Shown piece after piece: positions 23,396-32,793 of a stretch of 64,000 nucleotides of DNA. The notes beneath the pieces were generated by a model, which saw only the letters and a program-made list of their open reading frames with translations, did no database searches and had not been told where the DNA came from. Within the stretch, counting starts at the first letter, position 1. Every line of letters begins with the position of its first letter. The position numbers were made by a program, and so were the translations under genes. Origin of the DNA: Veillonella sp. VA139 (GTDB lineage Bacteria > Bacillota > Negativicutes > Veillonellales > Veillonellaceae); assembly GCF_003992005.1 (NCBI RefSeq), contig NZ_RQVL01000002.1:1-64000 (forward strand), written 5' to 3'.

Positions 23396-25576
23396 ATGCG
23401 TTCAGGTGAAATTATTATCAATCGTCCTGCGAAACAATTGAATAAACCTTTAACCTATGAAATACCTGACTCATTCGGGGACGTACCTATTGGAACTCGT
23501 GTGGCAGTTCCTTTAGGAGCTTCTAAAGAAGAGGGCATCCTTGTAGGTTATTGTGACATAGAAAATCCACCATTTGTGATTAAACCCATATTAGCAGTCT
23601 TAGATCCCATACCTTGGTTTTCATCGGAAATGTTAAGTACTGCTCGTAAGTTAAGCGAGTATTACTTGTGTACCTTTGCAGAGGCATTAAGTTTATTTAC
23701 TGTCGATAAAAGTAAATTAAAATCTTATGACCGACCTAAAATTGAATGGCTTGTGCCTAAGGATTCCTTTCATGTAGAACTATTTGCGGTGAGGAAACAA
23801 AAGCAGCGCTTATTAGCAGAATACTTATTAGAGCATGGAGCAACTTCAGTGAGTACCTTGCGATTGGCAGGATTTAGTTTGCCTGTCATCAAGCAAGTAA
23901 AAGAATGTTCTGCTGTTGAAGTAGAATGGCGTTATGAAATGACGAAAACACGGTATGAAGAGGTTGTGGATAGTATAGACATTCCTTTGACAGAAGCTCA
24001 GCAGTCTGTATATGATCCTATTCAGGAGTGCATTGCTAAGCAGACGAGTAAAGCCTTTTTACTCCATGGTGTGACGGGTAGTGGAAAAACGCAGGTGTAT
24101 CTAAAAGCTGCGCAAGAAACGATTCGTCAAGATAAGATTGCTATTATTTTAGTGCCAGAAATTGCTTTAACAACGCAAATTGTACGACGATTTGTAGAAA
24201 AGTTTGGCCAAGAAGTTGTGGTCTTCCACAGTCAATTAACTAAAGCAGAACGATACAATAACTGGGAACGATTGCGTAGAAAAGATAGTCATATTATTAT
24301 AGGGGCTCGATCAGCTATCTTTGCACCTACGGAAGATATTGGCCTTATTGTAGTCGATGAGGAACATGACCCATCCTATAAACAACAAGATATGACTCGC
24401 TATGATGCGCGTATGGTGGCAAGATGGCGCAGTGAAAGCCATCAATGTCCGATCATTTTTGGGTCCGCCACACCATCTGTACAGGCTTATTATTTAGCGG
24501 AACAAGGCACTTATCAGCTACTGTCTTTGACTCATAGAATCTTTCATCAACCGATGCCTAAGGTAACGGTTGTGGATATGAAAGAAGAAATGTTCTATGG
24601 AAATTACTCTGTATTTTCTATGGCGTTAGATACTTTAATTCAAGAAACGTTACAAAAACGGGAGCAAATGATTCTCTTGCTGAATCGTAGAGGTCATAGT
24701 ACATTTGTGATGTGTCGAGATTGTGGTAAACCTATCCAGTGTCCTCACTGTGATATATCGATGGTGTATCATCAAGCGGGACAGGACTTACGTTGCCATT
24801 ACTGTGATCATCACGAAAAAGTACCTCAAATTTGTCCTCATTGTGGTAGCCGTAAGATTAAATTCTTTGGTACAGGTACACAAAAGGTAGAAGAAGAATT
24901 AGCAAAGCGATTTCCTCAAGCTAGAATTGCTCGTCTAGATCAAGATACGACATCTAAAAAAGGAGAATCACAGCGCATTTTGGAAGCCTTTAGTGCTGGT
25001 CAATATGATATTTTATTGGGCACGCAAATGGTGGCAAAAGGACATGATTTTTCAAATGTTACCGCAGTAGGAATTATTACGGCCGATTCTGTCTTGCATA
25101 TTCCTGTGTATACGGCTTCTGAAAGAACGTTTAATTTGCTAACACAAGCGGCTGGTCGTGCTGGTCGTGGTGATAAAACTGGAACAGTAGTAGTACAAAC
25201 CTATAGTCCTGAACATTATGCCATTCAGCACAGCACACACCATGATTATGTTAGTTTTTATGAGGAAGAAATAGAGGCTCGAAAAGCTTTGTTGTATCCG
25301 CCAATTGGTGAAATGATACAAATTACCTTATTAGATGAAAAGCTTTCAGTGGTACGAACAAGAGCGACAGAATTAGCAAACACTTTGCGTCAGGCTTGTG
25401 AAGGTCAGCGCATTGATATACTAGGGCCCTATGAAAATGGTGCCACAAAGATACGAGATATGTATCGACTTTGTATTATGATTCGTGGGATTGATTTATC
25501 AAAATTGAAATCATACATGTATCATTCAGATATATTTACATTGCCCCATATCTATATAGATGTGGATCCAGTATAG
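23396..25576 (+). CDS. priA: Primosomal replication-restart helicase PriA
   Basis: About 726 residues. PriA recognises stalled forks and reloads the replicative helicase. The N-terminal 3'BD and winged-helix regions precede a superfamily 2 helicase core with LLHGVTGSGKTQVYL (Walker A), VVDEEHDPSYKQQ (DEEH box) and GSATPS. A zinc-binding insertion has paired cysteines CRDCGKPIQCPHCD and CHYCDHH...CPHCG. AGGAGG (23385-23390) fits ATG 23396 better than ATG 23393. def follows after eight bases. Confidence 0.96.
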   Translation: MRSGEIIINRPAKQLNKPLTYEIPDSFGDVPIGTRVAVPLGASKEEGILVGYCDIENPPFVIKPILAVLDPIPWFSSEMLSTARKLSEYYLCTFAEALSLFTVDKSKLKSYDRPKIEWLVPKDSFHVELFAVRKQKQRLLAEYLLEHGATSVSTLRLAGFSLPVIKQVKECSAVEVEWRYEMTKTRYEEVVDSIDIPLTEAQQSVYDPIQECIAKQTSKAFLLHGVTGSGKTQVYLKAAQETIRQDKIAIILVPEIALTTQIVRRFVEKFGQEVVVFHSQLTKAERYNNWERLRRKDSHIIIGARSAIFAPTEDIGLIVVDEEHDPSYKQQDMTRYDARMVARWRSESHQCPIIFGSATPSVQAYYLAEQGTYQLLSLTHRIFHQPMPKVTVVDMKEEMFYGNYSVFSMALDTLIQETLQKREQMILLLNRRGHSTFVMCRDCGKPIQCPHCDISMVYHQAGQDLRCHYCDHHEKVPQICPHCGSRKIKFFGTGTQKVEEELAKRFPQARIARLDQDTTSKKGESQRILEAFSAGQYDILLGTQMVAKGHDFSNVTAVGIITADSVLHIPVYTASERTFNLLTQAAGRAGRGDKTGTVVVQTYSPEHYAIQHSTHHDYVSFYEEEIEARKALLYPPIGEMIQITLLDEKLSVVRTRATELANTLRQACEGQRIDILGPYENGATKIRDMYRLCIMIRGIDLSKLKSYMYHSDIFTLPHIYIDVDPV

Positions 25577-25584
25577 GAGGGAAT

Positions 25585-26058
25585 ATGGCAGTTTTAGAAG
25601 TCATGAAAACAGGTCATCCTGTGTTGAAACAAATAGCAGAACCAGTAGAGTTCGTAAATAAAAAGATTCGTCAATTATTAGATGATATGGCAGAAACGAT
25701 GTATAAAACAGATGGTGTAGGTTTGGCGGCACCGCAAGTCAATGTATCCAAACGAATCATTGTACTAGATGATGGGAATGGCTTAATCGAAGTTATCAAT
25801 CCAGAAATCGTGAAAAAAGAAGGCTCTCAAATAGGCTTAGAAGGCTGTTTAAGCGTACCAGAACTATTTGGTGATGTAGAGCGATATGACAAAATTGAAG
25901 TACATGGTATCAATCGAAATAATAAAAAGATAAAAATTAAAGCAGAAGGATTTTTAGCTCGTATTTTTCAACATGAAATCGACCATTTAAATGGAATTTT
26001 ATTTGTGGAAAAGTTAGTGAACCCCAATGAGATTTTTATCCATAAAAAGGAACAATAA
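25585..26058 (+). CDS. def: Peptide deformylase
   Basis: A 157-residue metalloenzyme that removes the N-terminal formyl group from nascent proteins. All three motifs are present: GVGLAAPQV, EGCLSVP (metal Cys) and QHEIDHLNG (HExxH). It is followed after two bases by fmt, which formylates initiator tRNA, the classic def-fmt pair. Confidence 0.97.
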   Translation: MAVLEVMKTGHPVLKQIAEPVEFVNKKIRQLLDDMAETMYKTDGVGLAAPQVNVSKRIIVLDDGNGLIEVINPEIVKKEGSQIGLEGCLSVPELFGDVERYDKIEVHGINRNNKKIKIKAEGFLARIFQHEIDHLNGILFVEKLVNPNEIFIHKKEQ

Positions 26059-26060
26059 TA

Positions 26061-27038
26061 ATGAATCCATTACGTATAGTTTTTATGGGAACTCCCGATA
26101 TAGCGGTTCCTACCTTACAGGCTTTAATTGACAGTTCCCACACTGTGGTAGGTGTATTTTGTCAACCAGATAAACCGAAAGGACGAGGCAATAAATTGCA
26201 AATGCCACCGACGAAGGAATTGGCGTTACAGTATGATATTCCTGTGTATCAACCGAAATCCTTGCGCAACGAAGAATCACAAGAATTGTTGCAAACTTTG
26301 GCTCCTGATATTGTGGTAGTCATTGCGTATGGCAAGATTTTACCTCCTTGGCTTATTCATCAGCCTCCTTTGGGGTGTATTAATCTACATGCCTCTTTAT
26401 TACCGAAATTTAGGGGGGCAGCACCTATACAATATGCGATTCTTCATGAAGAATCAGAAACTGGCATGACGATTATGCATATGGATGAAGGTCTAGATAC
26501 AGGTGATATCTTGCTAATGGAACGCATTCCTGTTACAGAAGAGGATACATCTGGTACTATTTTTACTGCTTTAGCACAATTAGGGGCACAAATGATTGTA
26601 CCAACTGTAGATGCTTTACAAGCAGGTACATTAACAAGAGTCTCTCAAAATCATGAAGAAGCCATTGAAACAGGAAAAATTACGAAAGAAATGGGATATC
26701 TCAAATTTACAGAACCAGCACATACATTAGCTGCAAAAATAAGGGCTTTCAATCCAAGTCCTGGATGTTATACATTCTTAGAGGGTAAACGGATTAAGTT
26801 CTGGCATGCAAAAGTAGACCCTACCTCCAAGTATGCGCCTGAACGTTTACAAGGAGCTTGTGGCTATCCTAAAGAGGGAACAATAGTGCATGTAGATAAA
26901 GAGTCTTTCAGTATTTTCACTGGTCATGGCGTCTTGCGTGTTACTGAAGTGCAACCTGAAAATAAGAAGCGAATGAATGCAGGTGATTTTGCTCGTGGTC
27001 ATCAGTTAGCAGAGGGAGCTTGCTTTGGTGATGAATAA
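26061..27038 (+). CDS. fmt: Methionyl-tRNA formyltransferase
   Basis: A 325-residue enzyme transferring a formyl group from 10-formyl-THF to initiator Met-tRNA. FMGTPDIAVPTLQAL opens the protein; the catalytic HASLLPKFRGAAPIQ and GMTIMHMDEGLDTGDIL follow, with a C-terminal OB-like tRNA-binding domain. It overlaps the start of the DUF116 gene. Confidence 0.96.
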   Translation: MNPLRIVFMGTPDIAVPTLQALIDSSHTVVGVFCQPDKPKGRGNKLQMPPTKELALQYDIPVYQPKSLRNEESQELLQTLAPDIVVVIAYGKILPPWLIHQPPLGCINLHASLLPKFRGAAPIQYAILHEESETGMTIMHMDEGLDTGDILLMERIPVTEEDTSGTIFTALAQLGAQMIVPTVDALQAGTLTRVSQNHEEAIETGKITKEMGYLKFTEPAHTLAAKIRAFNPSPGCYTFLEGKRIKFWHAKVDPTSKYAPERLQGACGYPKEGTIVHVDKESFSIFTGHGVLRVTEVQPENKKRMNAGDFARGHQLAEGACFGDE

Positions 27039-27801
27039 ATCCTATCGTCTATATTTAACAGTGACGGCTGTGGCGTTGCTACTGATTTCCGTGGTATGGA
27101 GTTGGGTGGTTTGGATGATGTATCCAAGTTTATCGCAATGGGGACCTGTTGCAGGACCTATCGGAGAGGGTGTGTTGCTAGTACCTATACTGATTGGGTG
27201 GACCATGTGGATATATATGGCATTAGTTACCATGTATCCTATACAACATCCGATTTTATTGCGATTATCTAATCGAGGTTTATATCTCTTATTTCCTTTG
27301 GTAACGGTCCTAGGTAAATGCTTTGGATATACCAAGGATGAAGTGAGTCAATCCTTAATTGCATTAATCAATCATCTTGTGAGCACCCAAGTATATCGCG
27401 TGGAACCCAAACGATTATTACTACTCACACCGCACTGCATACAATTATCTAGCTGTGTACATAAAGTGACTACAGATGTACATAATTGTAAGCACTGTGG
27501 GGGATGCCAAGTAGGAACTTTGCTAGATATTGCCGATACCTATGGATGCCACTTTGTGGTAGTGACAGGTGGTACATTAGCACGTTTAAAAATTAAGGAA
27601 ATTCGTCCGCAAGCGATTGTGGCTATCGCCTGTGAAAGAGACCTAGTTAGTGGTATGGCAGATGTGTTTCCCATTCCCGTGATTGGTGTCTTAAATGAAC
27701 GACCTTGTGGACCTTGTTGTAATACGCGAGTCAATACAGAAGACATCAGACTTGTCATAGAAAGGTTACTGTATGGAAACGAAACAAAAGAAAGAACATA
27801 A
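27031..27801 (+). CDS. DUF116-family membrane protein with cysteine clusters
   Basis: A 256-residue protein. Two N-terminal hydrophobic helices (about residues 8-32 and 46-66) precede a cytosolic domain with cysteine-rich motifs: LTPHCIQLSSCVHKV, CKHCGGCQVG and ERPCGPCCNTRVN. The pattern suggests a metal or iron-sulfur centre. DUF116 has no settled function that I know of. It is wedged between fmt and rsmB, overlapping both, so it is translated as part of that operon. TTG 27025 and GTG 27028 are alternative starts. Confidence 0.82.
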   Translation: MNKSYRLYLTVTAVALLLISVVWSWVVWMMYPSLSQWGPVAGPIGEGVLLVPILIGWTMWIYMALVTMYPIQHPILLRLSNRGLYLLFPLVTVLGKCFGYTKDEVSQSLIALINHLVSTQVYRVEPKRLLLLTPHCIQLSSCVHKVTTDVHNCKHCGGCQVGTLLDIADTYGCHFVVVTGGTLARLKIKEIRPQAIVAIACERDLVSGMADVFPIPVIGVLNERPCGPCCNTRVNTEDIRLVIERLLYGNETKERT

Positions 27802-29131
27802 AAATATTAGACGCCTAGCTATGAAAGCCTTGGTAGATATACATCGAGATAAGAAATATGCCAATATTGTATTGCCTCAGTATATGATGCAAGAAAAACT
27901 AGAAGATTTAGATCGTAGATTCTTCACAGAATTAGTGTACGGTGTGGTACGACGTCAAAACTATTTAGATGCGGTTATCGTTCACTTTACGAAGAAACCA
28001 GTGAAAAAATTATCTCCTTTTGTACTAGAGATTCTTAGACTCGGAGTGTATCAATTACTCTATATGGATAAGGTGCCATCCAGTGCTGCGGTGAATGAAA
28101 GTGTAAAGCTTGCAAAAAAAGTGGCTCCTGGTACGGATCGTTTTGTCAATGCTGTACTTCGCAATGTAGATAGACAACGTGAAGATATCGGAGTCGATGC
28201 CTTAGCCACTTCGGAAGCGGAACGGATTTCCTATATTTATAATCAACCTTTGTGGTTAGTCTATTTGTGGATAGAGCAACGAGGTATAGAAGAAACGATA
28301 GATCTCTGTGAATGGTTCAATGAAACTCCATTATTGACAGCGCGAGTGAATACATTACGAATTAGCCGTCAAGATGTATTAGAAGAGCTTTCAGAGGCAA
28401 ACTGGGTGGTAGAGCCTAGTCATATGATTCCAGATGCGATTATCATTAAATCTCACAAAGGACAATTGCAGGAAGCAAAATGGGTACAAGAGGGATTGAT
28501 GACATTCATGGATGAAGCCTCTATGGCGGTAGCTTATGCAGTACAACCTCAACAACATATGCGGGTTTTAGATATCTGTGCAGCACCAGGTGGGAAAACA
28601 TTACATATGGCAACCCTTATGGGCAATACAGGAACCATAGTAGCTACGGATATTCATGAACATAAGGTAGAACTGTTGCAGGCAAATGCAAAACGCATGG
28701 GTATGTCCAATGTACAGGCTCAACAAGGCGATGCTACAGTAAATGAAGAACAATGGAAAGATTCTTTTGATGCGGTACTAGTAGATGCACCATGTTCAGG
28801 ACTAGGAATCTTACAGAAGAAATTAGATATGCGTTGGCGAAAAGAGGAATCTCAATTACAAGAATTGCCAAAATTGCAGCAACAAATATTGCAAAATGCT
28901 AGTTCCTATGTAAAAGTAGGGGGACATTTGGTATATTCTACGTGTACTATAAATACGTTGGAAAATGAAGGAGTTGTGGAAAGATTTCTACAAGAAAACC
29001 CTAATTTTGTCTTAGAAGATGTGACTCCTTTGTTACCATTTACAGCAGAAGGCCCTATGGTTACTTTATTACCGCACGTATATGATATGGATGGATTTTT
29101 TATAGCCCGTTTACGTAAGGAGAGAGCATGA
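27773..29131 (+). CDS. rsmB: 16S rRNA (cytosine-967-C5)-methyltransferase
   Basis: A 452-residue enzyme with an N-terminal NusB-like RNA-binding domain (about 1-150, FFTELVYGVVRRQNYLD) and a SAM methyltransferase domain with LDICAAPGGKTLHMA, VDAPCSGLGIL (motif IV Cys) and YSTCTINTLENE (motif VI catalytic Cys). It overlaps the DUF116 gene at its start and rlmN at its end, indicating translational coupling. Confidence 0.95.
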   Translation: METKQKKEHKNIRRLAMKALVDIHRDKKYANIVLPQYMMQEKLEDLDRRFFTELVYGVVRRQNYLDAVIVHFTKKPVKKLSPFVLEILRLGVYQLLYMDKVPSSAAVNESVKLAKKVAPGTDRFVNAVLRNVDRQREDIGVDALATSEAERISYIYNQPLWLVYLWIEQRGIEETIDLCEWFNETPLLTARVNTLRISRQDVLEELSEANWVVEPSHMIPDAIIIKSHKGQLQEAKWVQEGLMTFMDEASMAVAYAVQPQQHMRVLDICAAPGGKTLHMATLMGNTGTIVATDIHEHKVELLQANAKRMGMSNVQAQQGDATVNEEQWKDSFDAVLVDAPCSGLGILQKKLDMRWRKEESQLQELPKLQQQILQNASSYVKVGGHLVYSTCTINTLENEGVVERFLQENPNFVLEDVTPLLPFTAEGPMVTLLPHVYDMDGFFIARLRKERA

Positions 29132-30177
29132 TAGAATTACTTGGCCTTTCATTGCCAGCATTAAGTAAAGTTGTGACAGATGGAGGTTTTCCAAAGTTTA
29201 GAGCGAAACAGATTATGGATTATATCTATCAACGTCACGTATTCTCTATGGAAGATATGTTACAGCTTCCACAGACAATGCGTGAATGGCTCGGCACACA
29301 CTGTACGATTACATTGCCTACAGTGGTGCGAGAATCTACTAGTTCTGATGGTAATACAAAAAAATTATTGCTCAGATATTCTGATGGGCATCAAGTAGAA
29401 ACGGTGCTGATGAAGCAGCACTATGGTAACTCTGTGTGTTTATCTTCCCAAGTGGGTTGTGCTATGGGATGCATTTTTTGTGCATCCACCACAGAAGGTT
29501 TATTCCGGAATCTAACGGTAGCTGAAATTGTAGGACAGCTATTACTGTTTGAAAGTATTATTAAAGAAGATGTGCACTCCATCGTTGTTATGGGATCTGG
29601 AGAGCCATTACAAAATTTTGACCATACGATGGAAGCATTGCAATTTATTCATGAAAAAGAAAGTTTTAATATAGGTTATCGTCGTATGACGGTATCTACT
29701 TGTGGATTAGTACCGAATATTTACCGCTTTGCAGAGTTGGAATTACCCATAACATTGGCATTATCGCTGCACGCTACTACAGATGAAAGTAGAAAGAAAA
29801 TTATGCCCATAGGAGCTACCTATGCCTTACAGGATGTGCTAAATGCTGTGGCAGAATATTATCGACGGACGGAACGACGTGTAACCTTTGAATATATTTT
29901 AATTAAAGATGTGAATGCCTCTGATAAAGAAGCTCACGAACTAGGTAAGATTGCAAAACAATTTCCTCATTGTAATGTTAACTTAATTCCTGTGAATGGA
30001 AATGAACATATTAATTTATATAAACCGTCTATGAAAGCTATGCAAGAGTTTAAGTCTATTGTAGAATCCTACGGTGTATCTGTGACAATTCGTAAAGAAA
30101 TGGGCGATGAAATTCAAGCAGCTTGTGGACAGTTGAAAATACAACATCAACAATCTTTGAAAGAAGGGATGTTATGA
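29128..30177 (+). CDS. rlmN: Dual-specificity 23S rRNA/tRNA adenine-C2 methyltransferase RlmN
   Basis: A 349-residue radical-SAM enzyme that methylates A2503 of 23S rRNA and A37 of some tRNAs. The iron-sulfur motif is CAMGCIFCAST (CxxxCxxC). The SAM site contains GSGEPLQNF, and the methyl-carrying Cys lies in EIQAACGQL near the C-terminus. It overlaps rsmB and the phosphatase gene by four bases each. Confidence 0.96.
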   Translation: MIELLGLSLPALSKVVTDGGFPKFRAKQIMDYIYQRHVFSMEDMLQLPQTMREWLGTHCTITLPTVVRESTSSDGNTKKLLLRYSDGHQVETVLMKQHYGNSVCLSSQVGCAMGCIFCASTTEGLFRNLTVAEIVGQLLLFESIIKEDVHSIVVMGSGEPLQNFDHTMEALQFIHEKESFNIGYRRMTVSTCGLVPNIYRFAELELPITLALSLHATTDESRKKIMPIGATYALQDVLNAVAEYYRRTERRVTFEYILIKDVNASDKEAHELGKIAKQFPHCNVNLIPVNGNEHINLYKPSMKAMQEFKSIVESYGVSVTIRKEMGDEIQAACGQLKIQHQQSLKEGML

Positions 30178-30872
30178 TTAGTTTAGGAATCAGTAAAACT
30201 GGATTAGTTCGCCAACGTAATGAAGATTGTTTTTATGCCCAAGGGCCACTGCTAATAGTAGCAGATGGTATGGGTGGATACACCGGTGGAGAATATGCTA
30301 GTACCATGGTAGTTGATACCATTGTAGAAGTAGTTAATGAGGCTACTGAAATGTCTACAGAAGTATTAAAGAACGCCATTCTAAAAGCAAATCGCATTGT
30401 CTATGAAAAGAGCCAATCCTACAAGGAGCTGGAAGGTATGGGTACAACAGTGGTTGTAGCCTATGTACAAGAAGATACTCTGTATTGGGCTCATGTAGGT
30501 GATAGTCGTTTGTACAGGTATGGAGAAGATGGTTTGCACCGTATGACAAAAGATCATTCTATGGTACAGCAATTAGTAGAAGCAGGAACGATTACTGAAG
30601 AAGAAGTCATTCATCATCCGAAACGAAATATGTTGACTCGAGCCATCGGAGTGTATGAAACTGTAGAAGTAGATACAGGCGTAGTTGAAGTGCATCAGAA
30701 TGACCGTATCCTATTATGTAGTGACGGTTTGTCTGGTTATATTGAAGAATCTAAGATTGAACAAGTGCTTTCAAAAGAAAACAATGAAAGTAGAGCTTTG
30801 GAAGATTTAGTGCACCTTGTGTATGATGCGGGAGCACGAGATAATGTAACAATCGTACTTGGACGTATATAA
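30174..30872 (+). CDS. stp: PP2C-family Ser/Thr protein phosphatase (Stp/PrpC)
   Basis: A 232-residue metal-dependent phosphatase. Metal-binding motifs are RNEDCFY, VADGMGGYTGGEYAS, HVGDSRLYR, CSDGLSGY and GARDNVTIVL. It opposes the PASTA kinase encoded 11 bases downstream, the standard pair controlling cell-wall growth and division. ATG 30174 overlaps the rlmN stop; upstream frame extension lies within rlmN. Confidence 0.95.
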   Translation: MISLGISKTGLVRQRNEDCFYAQGPLLIVADGMGGYTGGEYASTMVVDTIVEVVNEATEMSTEVLKNAILKANRIVYEKSQSYKELEGMGTTVVVAYVQEDTLYWAHVGDSRLYRYGEDGLHRMTKDHSMVQQLVEAGTITEEEVIHHPKRNMLTRAIGVYETVEVDTGVVEVHQNDRILLCSDGLSGYIEESKIEQVLSKENNESRALEDLVHLVYDAGARDNVTIVLGRI

Positions 30873-30883
30873 AGAGGTGACTT

Positions 30884-32785
30884 ATGGATAGACATACATT
30901 AGTGGGATTGGTCTTTGACCATCGCTATGAGGTACAACAGAAGATAGGCGTTGGTGGTATGGCCGATGTATATCGTGGAAAAGATACACTATTGGGACGA
31001 CCTGTGGCTATTAAAATTCTACATCAAAATTTTGGTGGTGATCAAGATTTTGTGGCCCGTTTTAAGCGGGAAGCACAAGCGGCAGGGAAACTAAATCATC
31101 CCAATGTAGTGAGCATGTACGATGTTGGATTTGATCAGGGCTTTCATTATATCATTATGGAATATGTGTCTGGATGTACGTTGAAAGAATATATTCAGCA
31201 TCATGGCGCTCAGGTGACTGTGCAAGAAGCTGTAAAAATTACAGTAGCCATTGCAGAGGGACTTGAGCATGCTCACATGATGGGCATCGTCCACTGTGAC
31301 GTAAAGCCACACAATATATTGATTACTGATTCTGGACGTGTGAAGGTAACAGATTTTGGTATTGCCAGAGCTATTAACTCAGCTACGACGATGATGTATA
31401 CCAATTCTGTGATGGGGTCAGCCCACTATATTTCTCCAGAACAAGCTAGTGGTAAGAGCATCAATGTGAGTACCGATATTTATTCATTAGGTGTTGTTCT
31501 CTATGAATTACTAACAGGAGAAGTTCCATTTAGAGGGGAAACGCCTGTTAGTGTAGCTTTGCAACATGTGAAAGATCCTGTAGTAGCACCACGTATTAAG
31601 AATGCTATGATTCCACCGCAATTAGAGCAAGTGGTATTGATAGCTTTAGAAAAAGAGCCGGGCAAACGATTTGGATCTATTTCTGAAATGATTCAGGCAT
31701 TACGTATGTCATTAGGCTATCGTGGTGGTACATCAGCACGACCAATGCAACATGACTTTGCCACACAAGTGCTGCCTCCATTGGAGACCGAGGTATTGGA
31801 AGAAGAGGAAGAACCACAAGAAGGCATATTGGCAAAATTAGGTAGCTTGCCACAAAAATATGTCATTGGTGGTGCCGTATTTGCGTTCTTACTTGCCTTT
31901 TTATGGGCCTTCTTGAGCTTTGGCAACTTCTGGAGTAATTCTACTGTAGACGTACCAAATGTGGTAGGTAAACAGTTAAGTGTAGCTACAAGATTGTTAG
32001 AGGAACGACATCTACGGGTATCTAGCTCAGAAGTAACAAATTCAGATGTGCCAGCAGGACAGGTCATTTCACAAAGCCCTGAAGCAGGGGAGTCTGTCAA
32101 AGAACAGCGAATGGTTCATCTTGTTGTCAGCAAAGGTGCGGGAGATATTACGATACCAGACTTGCAAGGTATGAGCTTTGACCAAGCTAGGGAGAAACTG
32201 AAAGCCTTAGGATTGTCAATTGGTAAGATTTCCTATACGAGTGATACTAGTAAAGATGATGGCGTGGTGATCAGCCAAGGCTTACAAGCTGGAGGTAAAG
32301 CTTCTAAAGGGGCTACTGTAGATATTACGATTAATCAGACTAAGTCAACTATGGTAGAGATTCCGAATGTAGTGGGTATGACCATTAAAGAAGCGAAAGA
32401 AGCCTTAGGAAATTTAGGCTTAAGTATTAGTAAAATTTCTGGTTCTAATGAAGACTCTGCTATTGTTACCGCTGTCAGCCCTGCTCCAGGGTCTTCGGTA
32501 AAACGAGATGAAAGTATTACATTGGTAGGCCAACCAAAAGATGGTAAAAAAGATGGCGCTAATGCGAAACAAGGTACTACGAAAGGCGTTGTGGATGTAA
32601 CAGTGCCGAATGGACGTGCGTCGCAACATGTGAAATTAGTAGTCATTGATGATGACGGTGGACGTGTTGTTTATGATGGCACTAATGCACCAGGAGATCG
32701 CATTGTAAAAAGTGTGTCTGGATCCGGCAATGTACGAGTTCAGATTTACTTAAATAATGCATTAGTACAAGAGCAATCCTTATAG
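30884..32785 (+). CDS. prkC: PASTA-domain Ser/Thr protein kinase PrkC/PknB
   Basis: 633 residues. A cytosolic kinase domain (about 14-270) has IGVGGMADVYRG, VAIKIL (Lys), VHCDVKPHNIL (catalytic loop) and DFGIAR. A transmembrane helix lies at about 326-347. Three extracytoplasmic PASTA repeats (about 354-417, 420-485, 488-550) sense peptidoglycan fragments, and a further beta-type domain (about 565-633) ends the protein. The catalytic loop reads HCD, not HRD, making this a non-RD kinase. Its partner phosphatase is directly upstream and rsgA follows after eight bases. Confidence 0.95.
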   Translation: MDRHTLVGLVFDHRYEVQQKIGVGGMADVYRGKDTLLGRPVAIKILHQNFGGDQDFVARFKREAQAAGKLNHPNVVSMYDVGFDQGFHYIIMEYVSGCTLKEYIQHHGAQVTVQEAVKITVAIAEGLEHAHMMGIVHCDVKPHNILITDSGRVKVTDFGIARAINSATTMMYTNSVMGSAHYISPEQASGKSINVSTDIYSLGVVLYELLTGEVPFRGETPVSVALQHVKDPVVAPRIKNAMIPPQLEQVVLIALEKEPGKRFGSISEMIQALRMSLGYRGGTSARPMQHDFATQVLPPLETEVLEEEEEPQEGILAKLGSLPQKYVIGGAVFAFLLAFLWAFLSFGNFWSNSTVDVPNVVGKQLSVATRLLEERHLRVSSSEVTNSDVPAGQVISQSPEAGESVKEQRMVHLVVSKGAGDITIPDLQGMSFDQAREKLKALGLSIGKISYTSDTSKDDGVVISQGLQAGGKASKGATVDITINQTKSTMVEIPNVVGMTIKEAKEALGNLGLSISKISGSNEDSAIVTAVSPAPGSSVKRDESITLVGQPKDGKKDGANAKQGTTKGVVDVTVPNGRASQHVKLVVIDDDGGRVVYDGTNAPGDRIVKSVSGSGNVRVQIYLNNALVQEQSL

Positions 32786-32793
32786 GAGAAACT

